From positions 1,984,001 to 2,048,000 of the forward strand of contig JAGTJL010000010.1 in assembly GCA_020746875.1 (NCBI GenBank): a stretch of DNA of 64,000 nt, written 5' to 3'. Source of the DNA: Rhexocercosporidium sp. MPI-PUGE-AT-0058 (lineage: Eukaryota; Ascomycota; Leotiomycetes; Helotiales). Each line of letters begins with the position of its first letter. The stretch's first letter is position 1. Below the pieces are notes generated by a model, which ran no database searches, was not told where the DNA came from, and saw nothing but the letters and a program-made list of their open reading frames with translations. This document shows positions 47,957-62,424 of the stretch, piece after piece. Position numbers and translations under genes: made by a program.

Positions 47957-48837
47957 TCAATCTTCCCAGATGTGGATTTTCTCGTGTCTTTCTAAAACGT
48001 CAGCTAAAGCGAAAGCCTGATGGATCCCAGAGATACACCCAATGTCACGAGCACGATTCGCAACCCACTGGCTGTGTTCCTCTGACCCTGTAGCTTGTCC
48101 AACGATCAATAGCGGCCAGAACAAGCTGTATATGGCATGCGCGTGCACTAAAGACCCGGGAAGCAGTCTTGGATGCGTCCTCGGTGACGTGGTCTCAGAC
48201 AGTGCCACAGGATAAGCTGTTAACATGGGTAGGTAACCAGAGTATTGAGGAATTGAGGCACATATATCCAAGCTCATTTGATCGATGATGCCTTTCGAAA
48301 GGTCCTCTTGACAGTAACTGTGCTCTTCAGGACTTGCGGTAACCCCAGCGCAAATATCTCTTGATGCAGAAGAATTCGGCAAGTCCGTAGATTGTTCCAA
48401 AAGTAAGCGGCCCAAAAGGGAGGATAGACGTGATAAAATCGACCATAAACGAGCTTGGTACTATGATCAGGGTGTAGAATATCGAACTTATGTTCTGCTG
48501 GAACATGGGCGGCCAAGGAGCAGAGACTTGCATCAAGTTCTAGAGCAGCCGCAATGAAATCGTTGGCTGTGGAAAAACTTCGGTCTTTCACACTCGCCCT
48601 GAAATCGGCAACCTGGATAATAATTCCAAGTAATTGCCAGGCAGAATCTAGCTCCCTAACGAGTGTTGCAGCGTGTGACCTTGCTACGATCACCCCCGCG
48701 GGGACACGAACAGACCTCTGTAGACACCCCCGCGCTATATCCCCACACATCTGAACGAACAGCTGCATCCCTAGTCGAGACTCAAATTGTTTATTACCTC
48801 TGAGCTCAATAATCGTTGTAGCACCTTTAGTATGCAT
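47957..48837 (-). pseudogene. C-terminal half of a fungal transcription-factor gene, frameshifted
   Basis: Two overlapping minus-strand frames (48837-48274 and 48415-47957) together read like the C-terminal region of Fungal_trans_2-type regulators: HTKGATTIIELRGNKQFESR then GMQLFVQMCGDIARGCLQRS and VRELDSAWQLLGIIIQVADF, later ILLHQEI, then in the other frame ASIPQYSGYLPMLTAYP, YSLFWPLLIVGQATGSEEHS and RARDIGCISGIHQAFALADV. The frame changes near 48360 without a splice pair. The DNA-binding half is absent: AT-rich transposon sequence begins about 50 bases upstream of the first codon. Most likely a gene truncated by the hAT insertion next to it and then frameshifted. Confidence 0.75.
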
Positions 48838-48886
48838 GTCGCAATCTTTTAATAACCTTTGATCTCTGCAGGTAATGGTTTCGAAA

Positions 48887-50120
48887 GCAGAGTGGCTAAT
48901 AAGTCAGCTAAGTCAGTATTAGTTGAGAAAATCTCTCAACTGACTGACTGACATAAAAGAGAGCAACTGACTAACTAAAATTAAGTAAATTGATCAGTAC
49001 TAATTTAAACTAAAGATATATTATAAAATCAAACTTTTAATAATATAGCTTTATAAGCTCCGGCGATTTTAATAGCATTATAATTTTGCCAATTCTTTAA
49101 GCACTCTTAGTGCCACAGCGTCTCCCCCGACAGATTAGAGCTCTCTAAAGTAATCTGTTTTACATAAGAGGAAAAGACTCGTTCGCACTTAAAGCTCATG
49201 GCAGGAATAGCTAGAAAATCAAAGGCTATTTAAGCTAACTGCGGCCACTCGGCCTTACATAGTTTCTAGTACTTTATTACTCTTATATACTTATAAGAGG
49301 CTCTTAAAAATAATAAAAATACTAATCTCTTCGGCTAGAAACAACTGCGGTACGACCTCTAGTAATTAATACGCCCGCATTAAATATATTCTTTAAATAG
49401 TTCTTTTTTATAAAAGAAAGGGCTAGAGCTAGCTCTAAAGAAAAGGTAGCACGAGAAATAATAAATACTCCTTTATATTAATCTTTTATGGTTTCTTAAC
49501 CTTTGATTTCGTAAAGACAAAAAATAAAACTAAATTCCCCTTTTAATTCTTCTTAAAAAAAGACTACTTATAAAAGGAGTAAAGCATTATTAAGGCTTAC
49601 TATGCTACAGAATCGTCGGTCTTTTTGTACTACTTCAAGCACGCTTGCTAAGCTAGCGTAATAGACTATTATATGCCTTCGTGGTCATTAAATTAATGCT
49701 GTTTTAATTGTATTTTTAATAATTCGAAGTGCGCTATAATATGCTTTAACACAATAAAGGATTCCTATAATACGCCATACGACGGCTCTAAAGCTCCTTC
49801 GGTCATTTTCGCATTGCCCTCTAGGCCTTTAATAAGCAAAAACAGTAGTTCAAGTTAATCTCTGATGATTTCTAACGTGCTCCACTCCTTCGGCGACAAG
49901 TAGTCGTTATCGAATATCTTTTAATCTTCCGCTTCCGTAAAAACGTATAATATAGCCGTATATTCGTTAAGAGCCTAGCGCAATTGTAGACCTTTATTAA
50001 TCATTAAATAAATAGCATTCTAGCGCACCTCTTTATCCAGAACTAATTTCCATTCCCTCCTTACTGCCGCACTAATATTTAAATCTAACTAAAAGGCCAG
50101 AAATAATATAGTTTTCTTAC
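48887..50120 (-). mobile_element. hAT transposon, C-terminal part of transposase (left half)
   Basis: The minus strand, across stops, reads as the second half of a fungal hAT transposase: AAVRREWKLVLDKEVR (near 50050), LIKGLEGNAKMTEGALEPSY (about 49790-49850), HIIAHFELLKIQLKQH (about 49730) and KKTDDSVA (about 49620). The left end may be near 48887 (CAGAGTGG...), where a hAT-like CAG start follows the truncated regulator gene. Decay is mostly C-to-T/G-to-A. The sequence continues at 62706 after the Gypsy insertion. Confidence 0.7.
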
Positions 50121-50401
50121 TGTGGAAGGGAAAACACCAAACACACAATAAGAAGGTAGCAAAGCAAGTGCCGGAAGGTAAACGTAAGAAATACTTATTT
50201 AACGAATACTAAAGATATTATATATTTAAAGAATATAATTTATTAAAAAAAGGGAAAAGTATAATTTAAATAAAAAAGAAAAGTTATAATAATAAAAATC
50301 GTTATTATTATTAAAAGATATTATTTTAAAAGCTATCTTAAATATAGCGAAATACAGCTTAATTACGTAATAAATAGGCTTCTGAAGTCAACTCCATTAT
50401 A
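50121..50401 (-). repeat. 3' LTR (left copy) of the Gypsy element
   Basis: 281 bp, beginning TGTGGAAGGG on the plus strand. It differs from the right copy mainly by A for G and T for C (for example TTCTGAAGTCAACTCC against CTCTGAGGTCAACCCC), and is the more decayed of the two. Confidence 0.88.
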
Positions 50402-53400
50402 TGCGTCCCCTTTTTAGAAAACTCATATTCGACTTCGAGCAAAGAAATAAGAACTAATATTATAGCTTTAAAGCTTTAAATATTTAAAGGAAAATACGTC
50501 TAAGTAAAGATAAGTAAGTATTAAGTGACTTACACTTTACTTTTAAAAGCAAATAATCGTCTTGCTTAGCACTTTTAAATATTATCTTTTATTTTATTAC
50601 TCTTTTTCTTTTTTTTCTTTTTTAATAATTTTATTATTCTTTTTTATAATACTCTTAAAGAAGCTTTACGCGTCTTTTTATATTTATATTAGTTTTTTTA
50701 TACTTTTTAGCACTTATCGTATCGTTTTTATCGCTTAAACTTGTTTTCTTAGATATTATATTCGAGTAAACTTTAACTTTAGTAAAATTAAAGTAATTCT
50801 TTTAAAACAAATTAGCGTATAATTAATATTCTGAATAAATTCCCGACTCCTTTTCTTATAACGTAAAAACTGACTTTCTTTATAAAATAGAGATCGATTC
50901 TTATAACGCGTCGAATTCGTCGATATTCTTTTATATTTTAAGCTAATATATTTTTAACGACCTCGTTCTTTTTTTATATTTTTATTTTAACGAATCTTTT
51001 ACGAATCTTTTTAATTTCTTAATTATTATTAAAAATAAAAATAAATATATTAAAAGTATATTAAAAAAGCAAAAATATATAAATATATAAAATTAAAAAT
51101 AAATAAGTAATTAGAAGATAGTCTTTTTACTTTTAAGGTTTAAAGTATAATAAAGAAGTAAAAAAAAGCTAATTAAAGTATCTCTTTTATTAATTTAATT
51201 AAGTCTTTTTTTTACTTTTATCTTTTTTTTTTTGCTTTTACTTTTTTAATAAGTTGATATTAAATAACGACGAAGTCGGTCTTAAGTAATTCCCTTTCTT
51301 CTTATCTTAACGATTATTATATCGGATAAAAGCGCCGATAATACCTTAATAACTTCTTATTATATCTTCTTATTATTTTTTAATAAATAAGTAAATTACT
51401 ATAAGTAACTGAGATTTATTATATTTAAAAGAAAAAGAAAAGAAATATTATATTTTATATATTAACTTCGAGCTGCTCAGTTTTCCTCGCGGTCTTTTTC
51501 TTTTTTTAATAATAAGTTACGAGGTAAAAGCTTCTCGAGAATAATTCTTAAAGCTTTAATAAGTTATAAGTTATTTTAAATCGCTTTCGTTATCGTTTTC
51601 CGTCGACTTGCTTCTTATTATTAATTAGTTAAGAAAAGTAAGAAGCTAAAAATAAATTCTTTCTCGTTCGATATTATTAATTTCCTTTATTTTAATAATC
51701 TTTTGATGCGATTTAAAGATTTAAAGTAAAAGCGCAGCTTTAATTGCCTTATTAAAATAAGAAGTTTTCTAATTTTATTACTTGTTTTAAGCTTTTATTA
51801 ATTATATTATAAGTAACTTCTGAATCAATAATATCGAGCTTTTCGGAAGTCCTTTTTTATTAAAATAATCTTTTTTTATTTAAAAGTAAAGTTCTTTTTT
51901 AAAGAATTTTATATTAATATAACTTTTGCAGCGACTTTAAAAGTAATAGAAGTATATCCTGAATACTTTTATAAGCCGGTATAAGCTGAGCCGGATTCTA
52001 AGTCTAAAGAAGAAGCAAATATATTTTAAAAGCGGAAGTAATAGTATTCTTTTTTAGTCGATTAATATTCTTAGTTTAAAAGTCTGAGGACTGATATTTG
52101 ACTGAAGGAAGCTCTTAATTTAAAGTTTAATTAATTTGCTTAATAAAAGATAGCTTTATAAGGATAAAATTAAAAGAATACTTATAAATAACTTAAGTAT
52201 TTATAATAAGATATTATTTACTTATTTAAGTCTTTTATAAAATTATTATTACGACGGAATTATAATAATAATATTTGAATTCCGATAAGCGAGATTTCGG
52301 AATAATTAAGGAAAAAGCGTATAATTTAAATTAATTAAAATCTCCTTTTATACGGAATAGTTCTGCTTGTTTTATCATCTTTAAATTAATTAACCAAAAC
52401 TCCGAGGAAATAAAATCGTTATTATTTTAATACTTCGATGCGTTATTTAAAATAGCTTAAAGCAAGCTCGGCTTATTATAATATTTAATTTGCTATCTTA
52501 TACTTTTGCTTTTAATTAAGTTATTATTATTAGTACTCAGGCAGCGTAAAAGCCCAGATTTAATAGCTGTCGATCGAGAGAACTTATAAAGTTTAATAAT
52601 AACTTTTATATTAAACTTTAAACTCACGATAACTCGACCGCCGATTTCCGAAGACCGATAATTTAATTAGGAATAAAGCACTTATAATATAAAGAATTAA
52701 AAGCGTAAGAAAGATATAAAAAAGCTAAAGATTTGCAATTTATTAGCTATATTTACTTTACTTATCTTTAGCTTAATTATCACGGTCTCGGAGTATTAGG
52801 CTCTGTTTTTAAATACGTTATATTAAAGTTATTAATATTTAAATAAACTTTTTATATTATTAATAATAAATCTGACGATCTTTATTATCGGTATAAAGTA
52901 ATTATAATAATTCATTTCTTTTATAATAATTTGTAATTTATCGCACGTTTTATTATTTATTTAAGTATGTAAATTAGTTTTATTTATTTAGTTTTATAAG
53001 TTTCTTCAGATCTTAAATCGTTTAATTACGCGTAATTTCTTAATCGTTATATATCTTCTTTTTAAATTAATAGCTTATTTATTATAATCTTAAGAATTAT
53101 TTTAATTAAGATAAATCTTTTTTATTATAAAGTATTTAAGTAATATTAAAAAAGAATTTCTAATCTTCGATTACTTTCGGAAACTTATTATACGAGCTTG
53201 CTTCGGCAGTATATCTCGGGAAGTTATTATCTTTAGCGCTTAGCTTATTAATATATTAAGATTATTAACGCTCCGGAATAGCTCGTCGAAAGAACTTTAT
53301 TTAACTTATTATTTAACTCTTTATAAGATTTAATAAAAAATAAGTGCTCGATTAGATTCTGCTCTTTTATAGCGTAAGCTATAATCGACTTAATTTAATT

Positions 53401-55599
53401 AAATTATTTTACGAGACTAAAACTCTTTTTAAGTATCTTAGGGGCTTCTTTGGCTTTATAAAATACTGACGATTATTGTATTTATAAGCTTTCGAGCTTG
53501 TATATTTAACGTTAATAATACTGAATTATTCGAAGGGCAGTTACCGTAAATATATTATTTAACTCGACTGGGATACTGGTATTATTATTGCGGAACGACT
53601 TATAAATACAATCGGAGAGTATTTATAAGCGTAAATAGTATTTAAAGTATTAAAAGGATTTTTCGTTATTTAGAGAAGAGCTTTTAATATTTTAATATAT
53701 ACTTTTATTATTATAGCCTAATCTTTGTCCTTTCCGTAAAATATAAAAGATACGTCCTCGTTATAATTTAGCGTTCGATAATATTAAGCGACGAGCTATA
53801 AGAATTATAATAAAAAGTAATTAATAATATTAATCGTAGCAATTAAGTTATTCGCTAGAAGAATAAATAACAACTCGATATTAATTTCGTTCCGCGTGAA
53901 TTAGCTTTTTAGGTATTTTAATAATAATTTTATTATTCCGTATAGCTTATCTTATAAGCTCTTTAAAGTCTTTAAAGCCTTATAAATTTCGCTTCTCGAG
54001 ATTAAATTTAAGTTGGTTTTTATTATTATTATATTAAATTATCGCTAAAAGCTCGTCGTTTTTATAATAAATAAAGCGCTCTCGTTTATAAAATAACTTA
54101 AAGCAATTAATTGCAAAAGTATTATAAAAGAGTATATTATTATCTTTTAGTTCTTTTAGCTTATAATAACTCTTTTTAGAAAAAGCCTCGTAAATTTCGT
54201 AAAGTCTTAGCTACCGAAAATCAAGCTTTTTATTTCTTAATATATTGATTTCCTGAATAAAATCGTGCCTAAGAATTAAGTCTTTAACTTATAATAACCT
54301 GTTTCGAATATCCTTTTTTATATTAAAAGCTTCTTTCCTTTTTTATTTATAATATATTTTTTAAAGCTTAGCTTCTTTTATATTATTATTCCGTATTTAA
54401 TATTAAAAAGTTTAAATATAAATTAAATCGTTAATACTCTTAATATTTTCCGAGAAAAGGCTTCTTTAAATAAAATAACGTATTTTAATAAAAAGAACTA
54501 GTTTTTTACCGTAAATTATATAAAAGAAAGTATAACTTATAAGTTTATAGATTATAATATAGTCAGTAAATAAAACTGTTAATAAATTATTTATTTAATC
54601 TTTTTTTATTTTAGAAAAAGTATTCTTAATAAAGTTATATCCTCGCTCGATTATATTATTAGCTTTCGCGTTATAAGTTAATATTTGAATTCGTCGAATT
54701 TCTATTTTATTTAATAGATTAACGACTTCGCTTATATTCTTTATACTTCTATCGATTATTAGTTTTTAAAATAACTCGTATCGGCAAATAATATCTTATT
54801 AAATAAAATTAGTAATATTTTTAGCCTTTTTCGAAGCAAGCGCTCTGACTTCGATTTAATTACTTATATTATCCCGGGCGATAACGAAATACTTCTTCCC
54901 GTTTCGTATTAATATAAAAGTAATATTTAACGCTTATTTTTCTATAAATTTATTTAAAATAATTAAAATTATAAGTTCTTCTTATTACTTAATATTACGT
55001 AATATATATTTATTATATATTTTAACGAATTCCGCGGAATCTTTAAAATAACTTTTTTAAAAATAGCGCTAAGAAATGCAATAATATATACTTTCTTTTC
55101 CTTTATAGCCGAAGCTATTATAATAGCTTTGTAAAATATATATTTTATCTTTATCGGTATCGATAACGAGTTTAATAAATGCGCTTTTTAATAAAAGTCT
55201 TTAAATACGCTAATTATAAACTCCGTATAATAATACTTCTTTCTTAAATATATAAAAGACTTTTAAGTTTATACTTTTCAAAATCTTAAGCGTAATTAAG
55301 TAAATAATTATCTTTTAATAATACTTCTTATAATATTTTAAAGATATTAATAAGTCCGCTTCGCTTTCTTAATTTATACTCGAGTCGCTATTAAGTATTA
55401 TTTAATCATTTGACTTATTTTGCAATTCTTAGACTTTTCGCTTTATATTAATAAGGATATCGCGTCTTTAGGTTAGCTTAAGATTATCGAAGATCTCTGG
55501 CTTTTTTATTAAGTCTTCCGTGCTTTTCGCTTTTACTAGGCAAATTTTAATTATATTAAGCTTAATTAAGATTTAATTTTTATTATTATTATTTTCAGT

Positions 55600-57000
55600 A
55601 TTTTCTTTAGTATTCTCAAGGTATTTAAGTCTTTTTAAGAGAGTATCTGCTGCTGTATACGTGGCACTTTTAATATAACGCACTTCGAAGTCGAAAAGCC
55701 TAATTTAAGCGAGCTAGCGAGTAAGTATTGCATTAAGATAGTCGTAAATAACTTCTTTAAGTTAAATAATAAAAGTATTTACGTTAGTTTTTATAATAAA
55801 ATAAACTCTTATAAGTCAGATTTTAAGCTTTTTAAGAATTAAAAGTATGCTTTTATATTTTCTTTTTATAACGTCGTAATCTCGTTTTACTTTCGTTTAA
55901 AAGCCGCTCTTATACCTCGCCGGTTTAAGCTTATTATTTTTCGAATTATATTAATTAAGGAAACTACTTCATTTAATTCCGTTAAAATTTATAAAAACGA
56001 CGATTTCGCTAGCGCCCTTAAAGTAATCGATCTTGCAAAGTATTAAGAAAAAGTATAAAATATCTTAAAAAGTTCTTATTACTTAGCCGTAAATTACAGA
56101 GTTTTATATAAATTTAATTTCTTTTCTCATAAAGTCGTATAACAGCTCGATTAATAAACGAAAGTCTTTAATTTAAATACGAAAATAAATAATTAAACTT
56201 AGAAATCTTTTAATTTTTATAATATTCTTAAATTCTTTTTATTTTTATATTTTAATTAAATATATAACTAAAAGTTCTTTTCCTTATAAGTTATATACGT
56301 AGCCGACGACGTTTATATTATTATAATAGAACTGCGATTTAAGGCTTATAATAACTTTAGCGCGCTTAAAGCGTTTTAACGTTTTATTAAAGTTGAGAAA
56401 ATACTTAAGAACGAACTAGCGAATCTTAAGCTACACTTTTTTTCGATCGTAATTTATATATAATCTTTTTACGCTAATATTATTTAAAAATAATATTATA
56501 ATAAAAATATAATATTTTTTAGTATTCTACCGATTATTCTTACGAATTAAATAATAAAGTTTATAATTCTTTAAAATAGTATCGTATTTCGGATTAATTT
56601 AATACTAAGTACGAAAAAAAGCTATTATATCTCGGCTGCTTTAATATAATACTTATTAATTATAACTTAAATATAAGTTTATTAAGCTCGCGATATAATA
56701 TTTTATAAATTCTTCTGAAAATTCGTTAATAGAAAAAAATAAATTAACGTTTTTTAAAGTAATTATATTAAATATAATTGCCGAATTAATTAAATAATAC
56801 TTTCTTAATTCCTTCTTTTTAATTAAAAATTAAGCGTTATAATATAACCTCTTAAAAAATTCGAGAATCTTACGGTTAAATTTATCTTTTATTATTTTCC
56901 TGACTTCAGAAGCTAACGCTTTAAGGAATAGAAAATATAATACTTATTAAGCTTCGTAATCTATCGTCTTAATAATAATAAATAGCGAAATATCCTTATG
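55600..57000 (-). pseudogene. Gypsy reverse transcriptase and RNase H remnant
   Basis: Translating the minus strand across stops gives recognisable pol blocks: INEFSEEFIKYYIASLINLY at about 56680-56740 (RT palm region of fungal Gypsy pol), SRDIIAFF at about 56620, then FVLKYFLNFNKTLKRFKRAK near 56350-56420, and LFDFEVRYIK...YTAAD near 55640-55710, the stretch that closes the RNase H domain. Asn stands where acidic residues are expected in several places, a mark of G-to-A decay. Integrase should follow to the left but I could not read it. Confidence 0.7.
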
Positions 57001-60000
57001 GAATTTCTTATACTTAATTTAATTAAATATAATAGCATTTTCTCGATTTAATATAATTTCGTCGAAAAGAGCTTTCTTTTTTAATTATAATATATTTTTA
57101 ATATTTAAAGTAATAAGTCGCTTTTTTGTAATCTTAAATCCGCGAGGAAAACCGGCAAAATAAAAGAATAAAATATCTTAATACTTTTTAACTTACTTTT
57201 AAAAAAAGTCTTTTTCTTTAAAGACTTCGTACTAGTTTTTACAGCCTTTAAGCGCATTTTTTATTTTATTTATTTAATTTATAAGCCTGATTTTTTTTAT
57301 TTTTCGTCTTATATATAATATTAACTCGAGAAACTTATTTGCGTTTTCTAAATAAAAATATTATTAATAAAATATTATAATCTATAATAAATTAAAAAAT
57401 AAGCTCGATTTCCTTAATTAATACGATATTAAATATACGTTCTCTGCCGAAAAAAGCTTTAATAAAGTCTTTATAAAAGAAGTAATTATAAAAGTCCGTT
57501 CCTAAAATCATAAATTCTCGCTTCATATATTTAATAAAAATATATAAGACGTCTTTAAAAAAAGAATTGCTTTTATTATTAAAAGTTTCTTTGTCTTTCC
57601 CGTAAAAAAGCTTGTCTTCGAGCTTAAAAGAAGTATCTTTTAAAAAATATTCGATAATATTAATTATAAAGCTTTAATTATAATTAATTACTTATTTTCC
57701 GAATTAGTTTTAGACTTTAAGTAATCTGATTCCAGATCTAATAATATTTTGCTAATTCGGTTCTCAGACTTTACAGCTTCGATACTTTTAGTATATTCCG
57801 TAAGTTTAGTTATTTTAATAATAATAATTAATCTTATAATCTTATTTTATAAATTAACGTAAATTAAGCTGCTTTCTATATTAAATAAGTATTTAAATAA
57901 AACGCGCGTAATCCGAAAAAATAGAAATTTAAGAATAATTTTAATATTTAAGATATTTATAATATAAAACTTAATAAGAATAATATAATTTCTTATTATT
58001 ACCGGGAAGTTATTTACATATTTTAGAAATCGCGATTTTGCGCTTATAATATTCTTTAAAGTTATAAAGTCGCTTTTTATAATAAAGACTTTTAATTAAA
58101 TAATAATATTATAAAATATATAATTAACTTCTGCGCCGGAATCAAGAATAACTTGGATATTATTAAGTCTCGTTCTCTTAGGTATAATAATTATATACTT
58201 CGGCGTTAAAAAATATTATTTATAACTCGGTCTTTAAAGTATATCGACTAAGTAAACTTCAGTAATTAATAATAAGTCGATTTTAAATTCTCTTTTTAAA
58301 ATTATTATTCTTTAAAGCGCTATTAAAATAACAGTTAAGATTATAAGCACCGGGCTAAAAAAAGGAATTAAGCTTAATAATAATTAGAAAGTTAATTATT
58401 AAATTAGTATTTTTTATATTAAAAAAACTTAATATTTTTATTTCTTTTATTAGACTTAGAGTTTATACGTAAGTTTAACTCGGAATACAATAAGGTAAGT
58501 AATAACTTATTATTCTTATCTAAGGAAAATACGTTTAAGCTATCGCGAAGCTCGCAGTCTTCTTAATATAAAATCCGAAGTATTAACTCGAAATAATAAA
58601 AAGCGTTAAAATATAATATTATTTCTTTTTTAATTATAATTTTAAAGAGCTTTTATATATTTTATAATCTTAATATTAATAATAACAATCTGGTTCTGAA
58701 TCTTTTAATTAATAATCTTCGGTCGACTTATTTTTAATAAATCGATTAAAATAAGGATTTCTTTTAAAGTCAAGTTTTTAAAAAGCTCTTTCTGAGTAAA
58801 AAGCTTATTTAGCGTATTATTTAGCGTATAATTATTCCGCAATAACGCTTAATATACGCGAGGTCGGCCTGAAATCGCTTTAATAGCAATAAGTAAATTA
58901 CTTTCAGCGCGTTTTTAAATAATTTTTATAAAAAATAATTTAATAGTAATCAGTCTTTTTCGACTTACGGCTAAAGTAGTTTCTTTTAATTTCTTAAAAA
59001 TAATATTATTATTATTATCTTTTATAATAATCTAAATAAGTTTTACTTTAAGTGCTTTAACTAAAAAGTTCACGTTTATAAGCTCTTAAAATCTAACGGT
59101 ATTCTTAATTTCTTTACGAATTTTTAGTTTTTTATAATTAACTTAAGCTTTAAGACGTTCTTAAAATAAAATTCCGGTTATATATAATTCGGCTCTTATT
59201 ATTACTTTAAAAGCAGCAGTATTTTATTATCTTATTTTTATAAGTGTTATTTCGAAGCTATTATTTATTCTTTTTGAATCGAAAGTAATAAATACGTTTT
59301 AAACGTTAATTAATCTTATTATATTAAAGAGTCGAATAGCGAGGATATCTAAATAATCCTAAGACTTTTAACTTGCTTTTAATATTAGTTTTTTTAAAGC
59401 TGACTTCGGTATAATATTTTATTAAGTTAAAAGGGCTTCTTAAGCGTCTTGGAGCTTCTTTTAGATTACTTTTTCTTTTTGCTTTAAGTTTAAGTTTCTT
59501 TTTATATTAATTATTTATAAAATAAAGACTTTTTTCTTTAGTTTATTCCGAGGAAATTAAATTGCTTAAGCTTTTATTCTTTTTTTTAAAAGCTTATATA
59601 AATATAATTATCTTTATTTTTATAAATAATTCTTAAATTAAACTACTTCTTGAACTCGTGATATTAATTTTAATACTTATAAAATCCTTGAAATTTAGCA
59701 CCCGGAATCGACTTATTAAAGTAAAAAAAGCATCCGGTGCTTATATTGTTTTTTATATTAAAACGTCGATTATAGTTAAAGCTTACTTTAAAATCTTAAT
59801 AAAATACTTTAGCTTCTTCGGAATATACGATTAATTCGTAAGTAAATAAAGCTTTAACTTCGGCTATTAATTCTGGATTCTTTTTTTTCTTTACAATAAC
59901 GTATAAAATACGTAAGTTATTTAGTCTTTCTATATTTATATTAATATCTTATTTTATAGCTTAATTAATATCGCGAGTTAGCTTCTTAATAATAAGAATA

Positions 60001-62424
60001 ACTTCTTCTCGAATATACTTTTTTTAATTTAATTTAAAACAAAGCACCGAATTCTTCTTAAAAACGTCGTCGATCTCTCGAGCTAGAGAATTATCCTTAT
60101 ATTTTATAAGCTCGAGGCGAATTATAAGATTAAGCCCCCCGAATTATATTATTAAAAAAGGAGTTTTACTATTATTCGACCCGAGTCGAAAACGGTCGGC
60201 TTAAATAATTCGCATAAATAATGCTTTTTTTTTAATTAAAATATCGATTTCCCGCTCGATTCGGAATAAGCCTTTTATTTTAACGTATATTTTATTAAAA
60301 GATTATATATTTTCTGTATCGAAAGTATTATTATTTTTTATAAAAGTTCCGGTCTTCCGTTTTAAATACTTAAATAAAGTTATTAAAAACTTTATAATTA
60401 TTTATTACTTTATAATAATTTTCTTTTATATATAAGCTTAATTAATTTCTTTAAAAGCTTAAAGAAATTATTAAAATTAAGATTTAAAAGTATTTTTTAT
60501 AATATATTTAAAGTTATTAAATATCTTTTTTAAGTTTTAAAAAATATAATAATATTACTTAAGATTAAACGTTTAATACTTTCTTATAATTTCTTTAATT
60601 AACTCTTAATAAGTGTTATTAAGAAAGTCGGAGAGCTATTTGATATTTTAGCTTACTTTGAGGGTATAGTAATTTATAACGTATTATTTCTTTTTAGCGT
60701 TATTTATAATACTTCGAGCTGTAAAGAGCTGCCTTAAAGTCTTAAAGAACTTAATAATATTATTCCCGTTAAAGTACGGGCAGCTAAAAGTGCTTAAGGT
60801 TAGTATAACTTAAGTTATTACGAAATAAGGAAGTCTTTTAATAGAGTCCGTAGTAAGTCGTGCGGCCTAAGATATAAGTTATTAAAACGTTATATTATTA
60901 GAAATAAGTTCGTAGTAATAATTATTTAGAGTTTCGTTTGCTTTATATAATATAAAGGTTTTAGTAAGTTTATATTATCTTAGCGCAAGTCGTATTAATT
61001 AGAAAGCTTAAGCGGAAGTAGCTTAAGCTTAAAATAATATTATATAATTTATATTAGCGAAGTTAAGTCTTTTCTGCTTCGGAGGCGAATACAACGTAGC
61101 TTAAAAGTATATAAGCTGAATAAGTATTATATAAGCCGGTAAAGCTTAAGAGGCGGCTTAAGTTCTTGCACCGGAGCTTTTTGAATAACTATTATTTTAA
61201 TTATAATTGAATATATCTTATTATAAGTTGCTATCGCTACTTTTATTTCTCTTTTTTTTCTTACTTATAATTAAAATATCGTTTATAAGTATTCTTAGTA
61301 ATTATAATAAAATAGAATTAATAATTCCAGCGATATTAAGCTTTATTAAAAGCTTAGCAAGTATGAAGGTAAAAGAGCTTGCAGAGCTTATAAAGCTAGT
61401 CTTAATAATAGAATAATTTATAATTAAGGTCGTAGAGCTTCTTCGGGTTATAAAGAAGTTATTAATAAATCGTTTAAGCTTTTTATTCTTCAGGTTACCG
61501 CTGAAAGTATTATTTTTAATATCGTTTTCGAATATAATTGATTTTTTTTAATAAAATTAATAATTTTGCTAAAAAGTAAATGCGCTTAATATTACTAATG
61601 AAAAAGTAAAAAATATAATATATTATATTAAAAAAAAAAGAATATACGAGCTCGAGAAAATAAAAGAAATATATAAGTAAAATATTAAATTAAAGAGCTT
61701 ATAGCTTTAAGCTTTTCTCGAAGTAATAAAGCCCGAAAGACGCCGAAGTTTAAGCCTCTTATTCTTATAATAAACGAACGTATAAGCTTAAGCGAAGTAA
61801 ATAAATCTCGCTAAATATAAAAGCTTTATTATTATTAGAGCTAATCTCGGCGTAAAATAACTTAAAACCGAAATTAACTGAAAAAATATAAAATAAAACC
61901 TTATATACTTTTTTATTAAGCTCCGTCTCGCCAGCTTAAAGTAAGCTTTTAGCGGAAAAAGAAAAGGAAAAGAGTAATAGATACGCTTATTAAAAGTATA
62001 ATTAACGTTAAAATTTACCGGATTTATTTTAAATAATTTACTTCTCGTTTTCCGAAGTATCGAATATACTTTAATATCGGTTAAGGCGTTTTTAATAGCG
62101 TAATCCGGCTATTTTCAGTCCGACCTTTTCAGTATCGATGCTCTACGTATTAAAGCTAGTTTTTTTAATAATTTAAGTATTCTTATATTAAAAATAAGTA
62201 GTTTCCTTTTAGATTTCCTGTGCTTCTCGTTATATTATAAGAGACTATCGAGGTGCCGTATTTGGTTCTGCTCTAAGGGCTAGGAGATCTTTAAGTAAAT
62301 AAGTCTATATTAATTCGAGCACTTATTAGTTTCGGTCCTTATCGTTAATATAAAGAGCTTTTAAGTTTCTTTACGTATTTTATTTTAGCTTTTCTACTTG
62401 CTTTTTACGTCGGTTATTAAAATA

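Noticed and set aside
61207..61416. 69-codon ORF with a hydrophobic start inside the AT-rich block
   Set aside because: It lies inside the RIP-decayed Gypsy element. Phe/Ile/Leu-rich reading is what very low GC produces, and it lies on the non-coding strand of the element.
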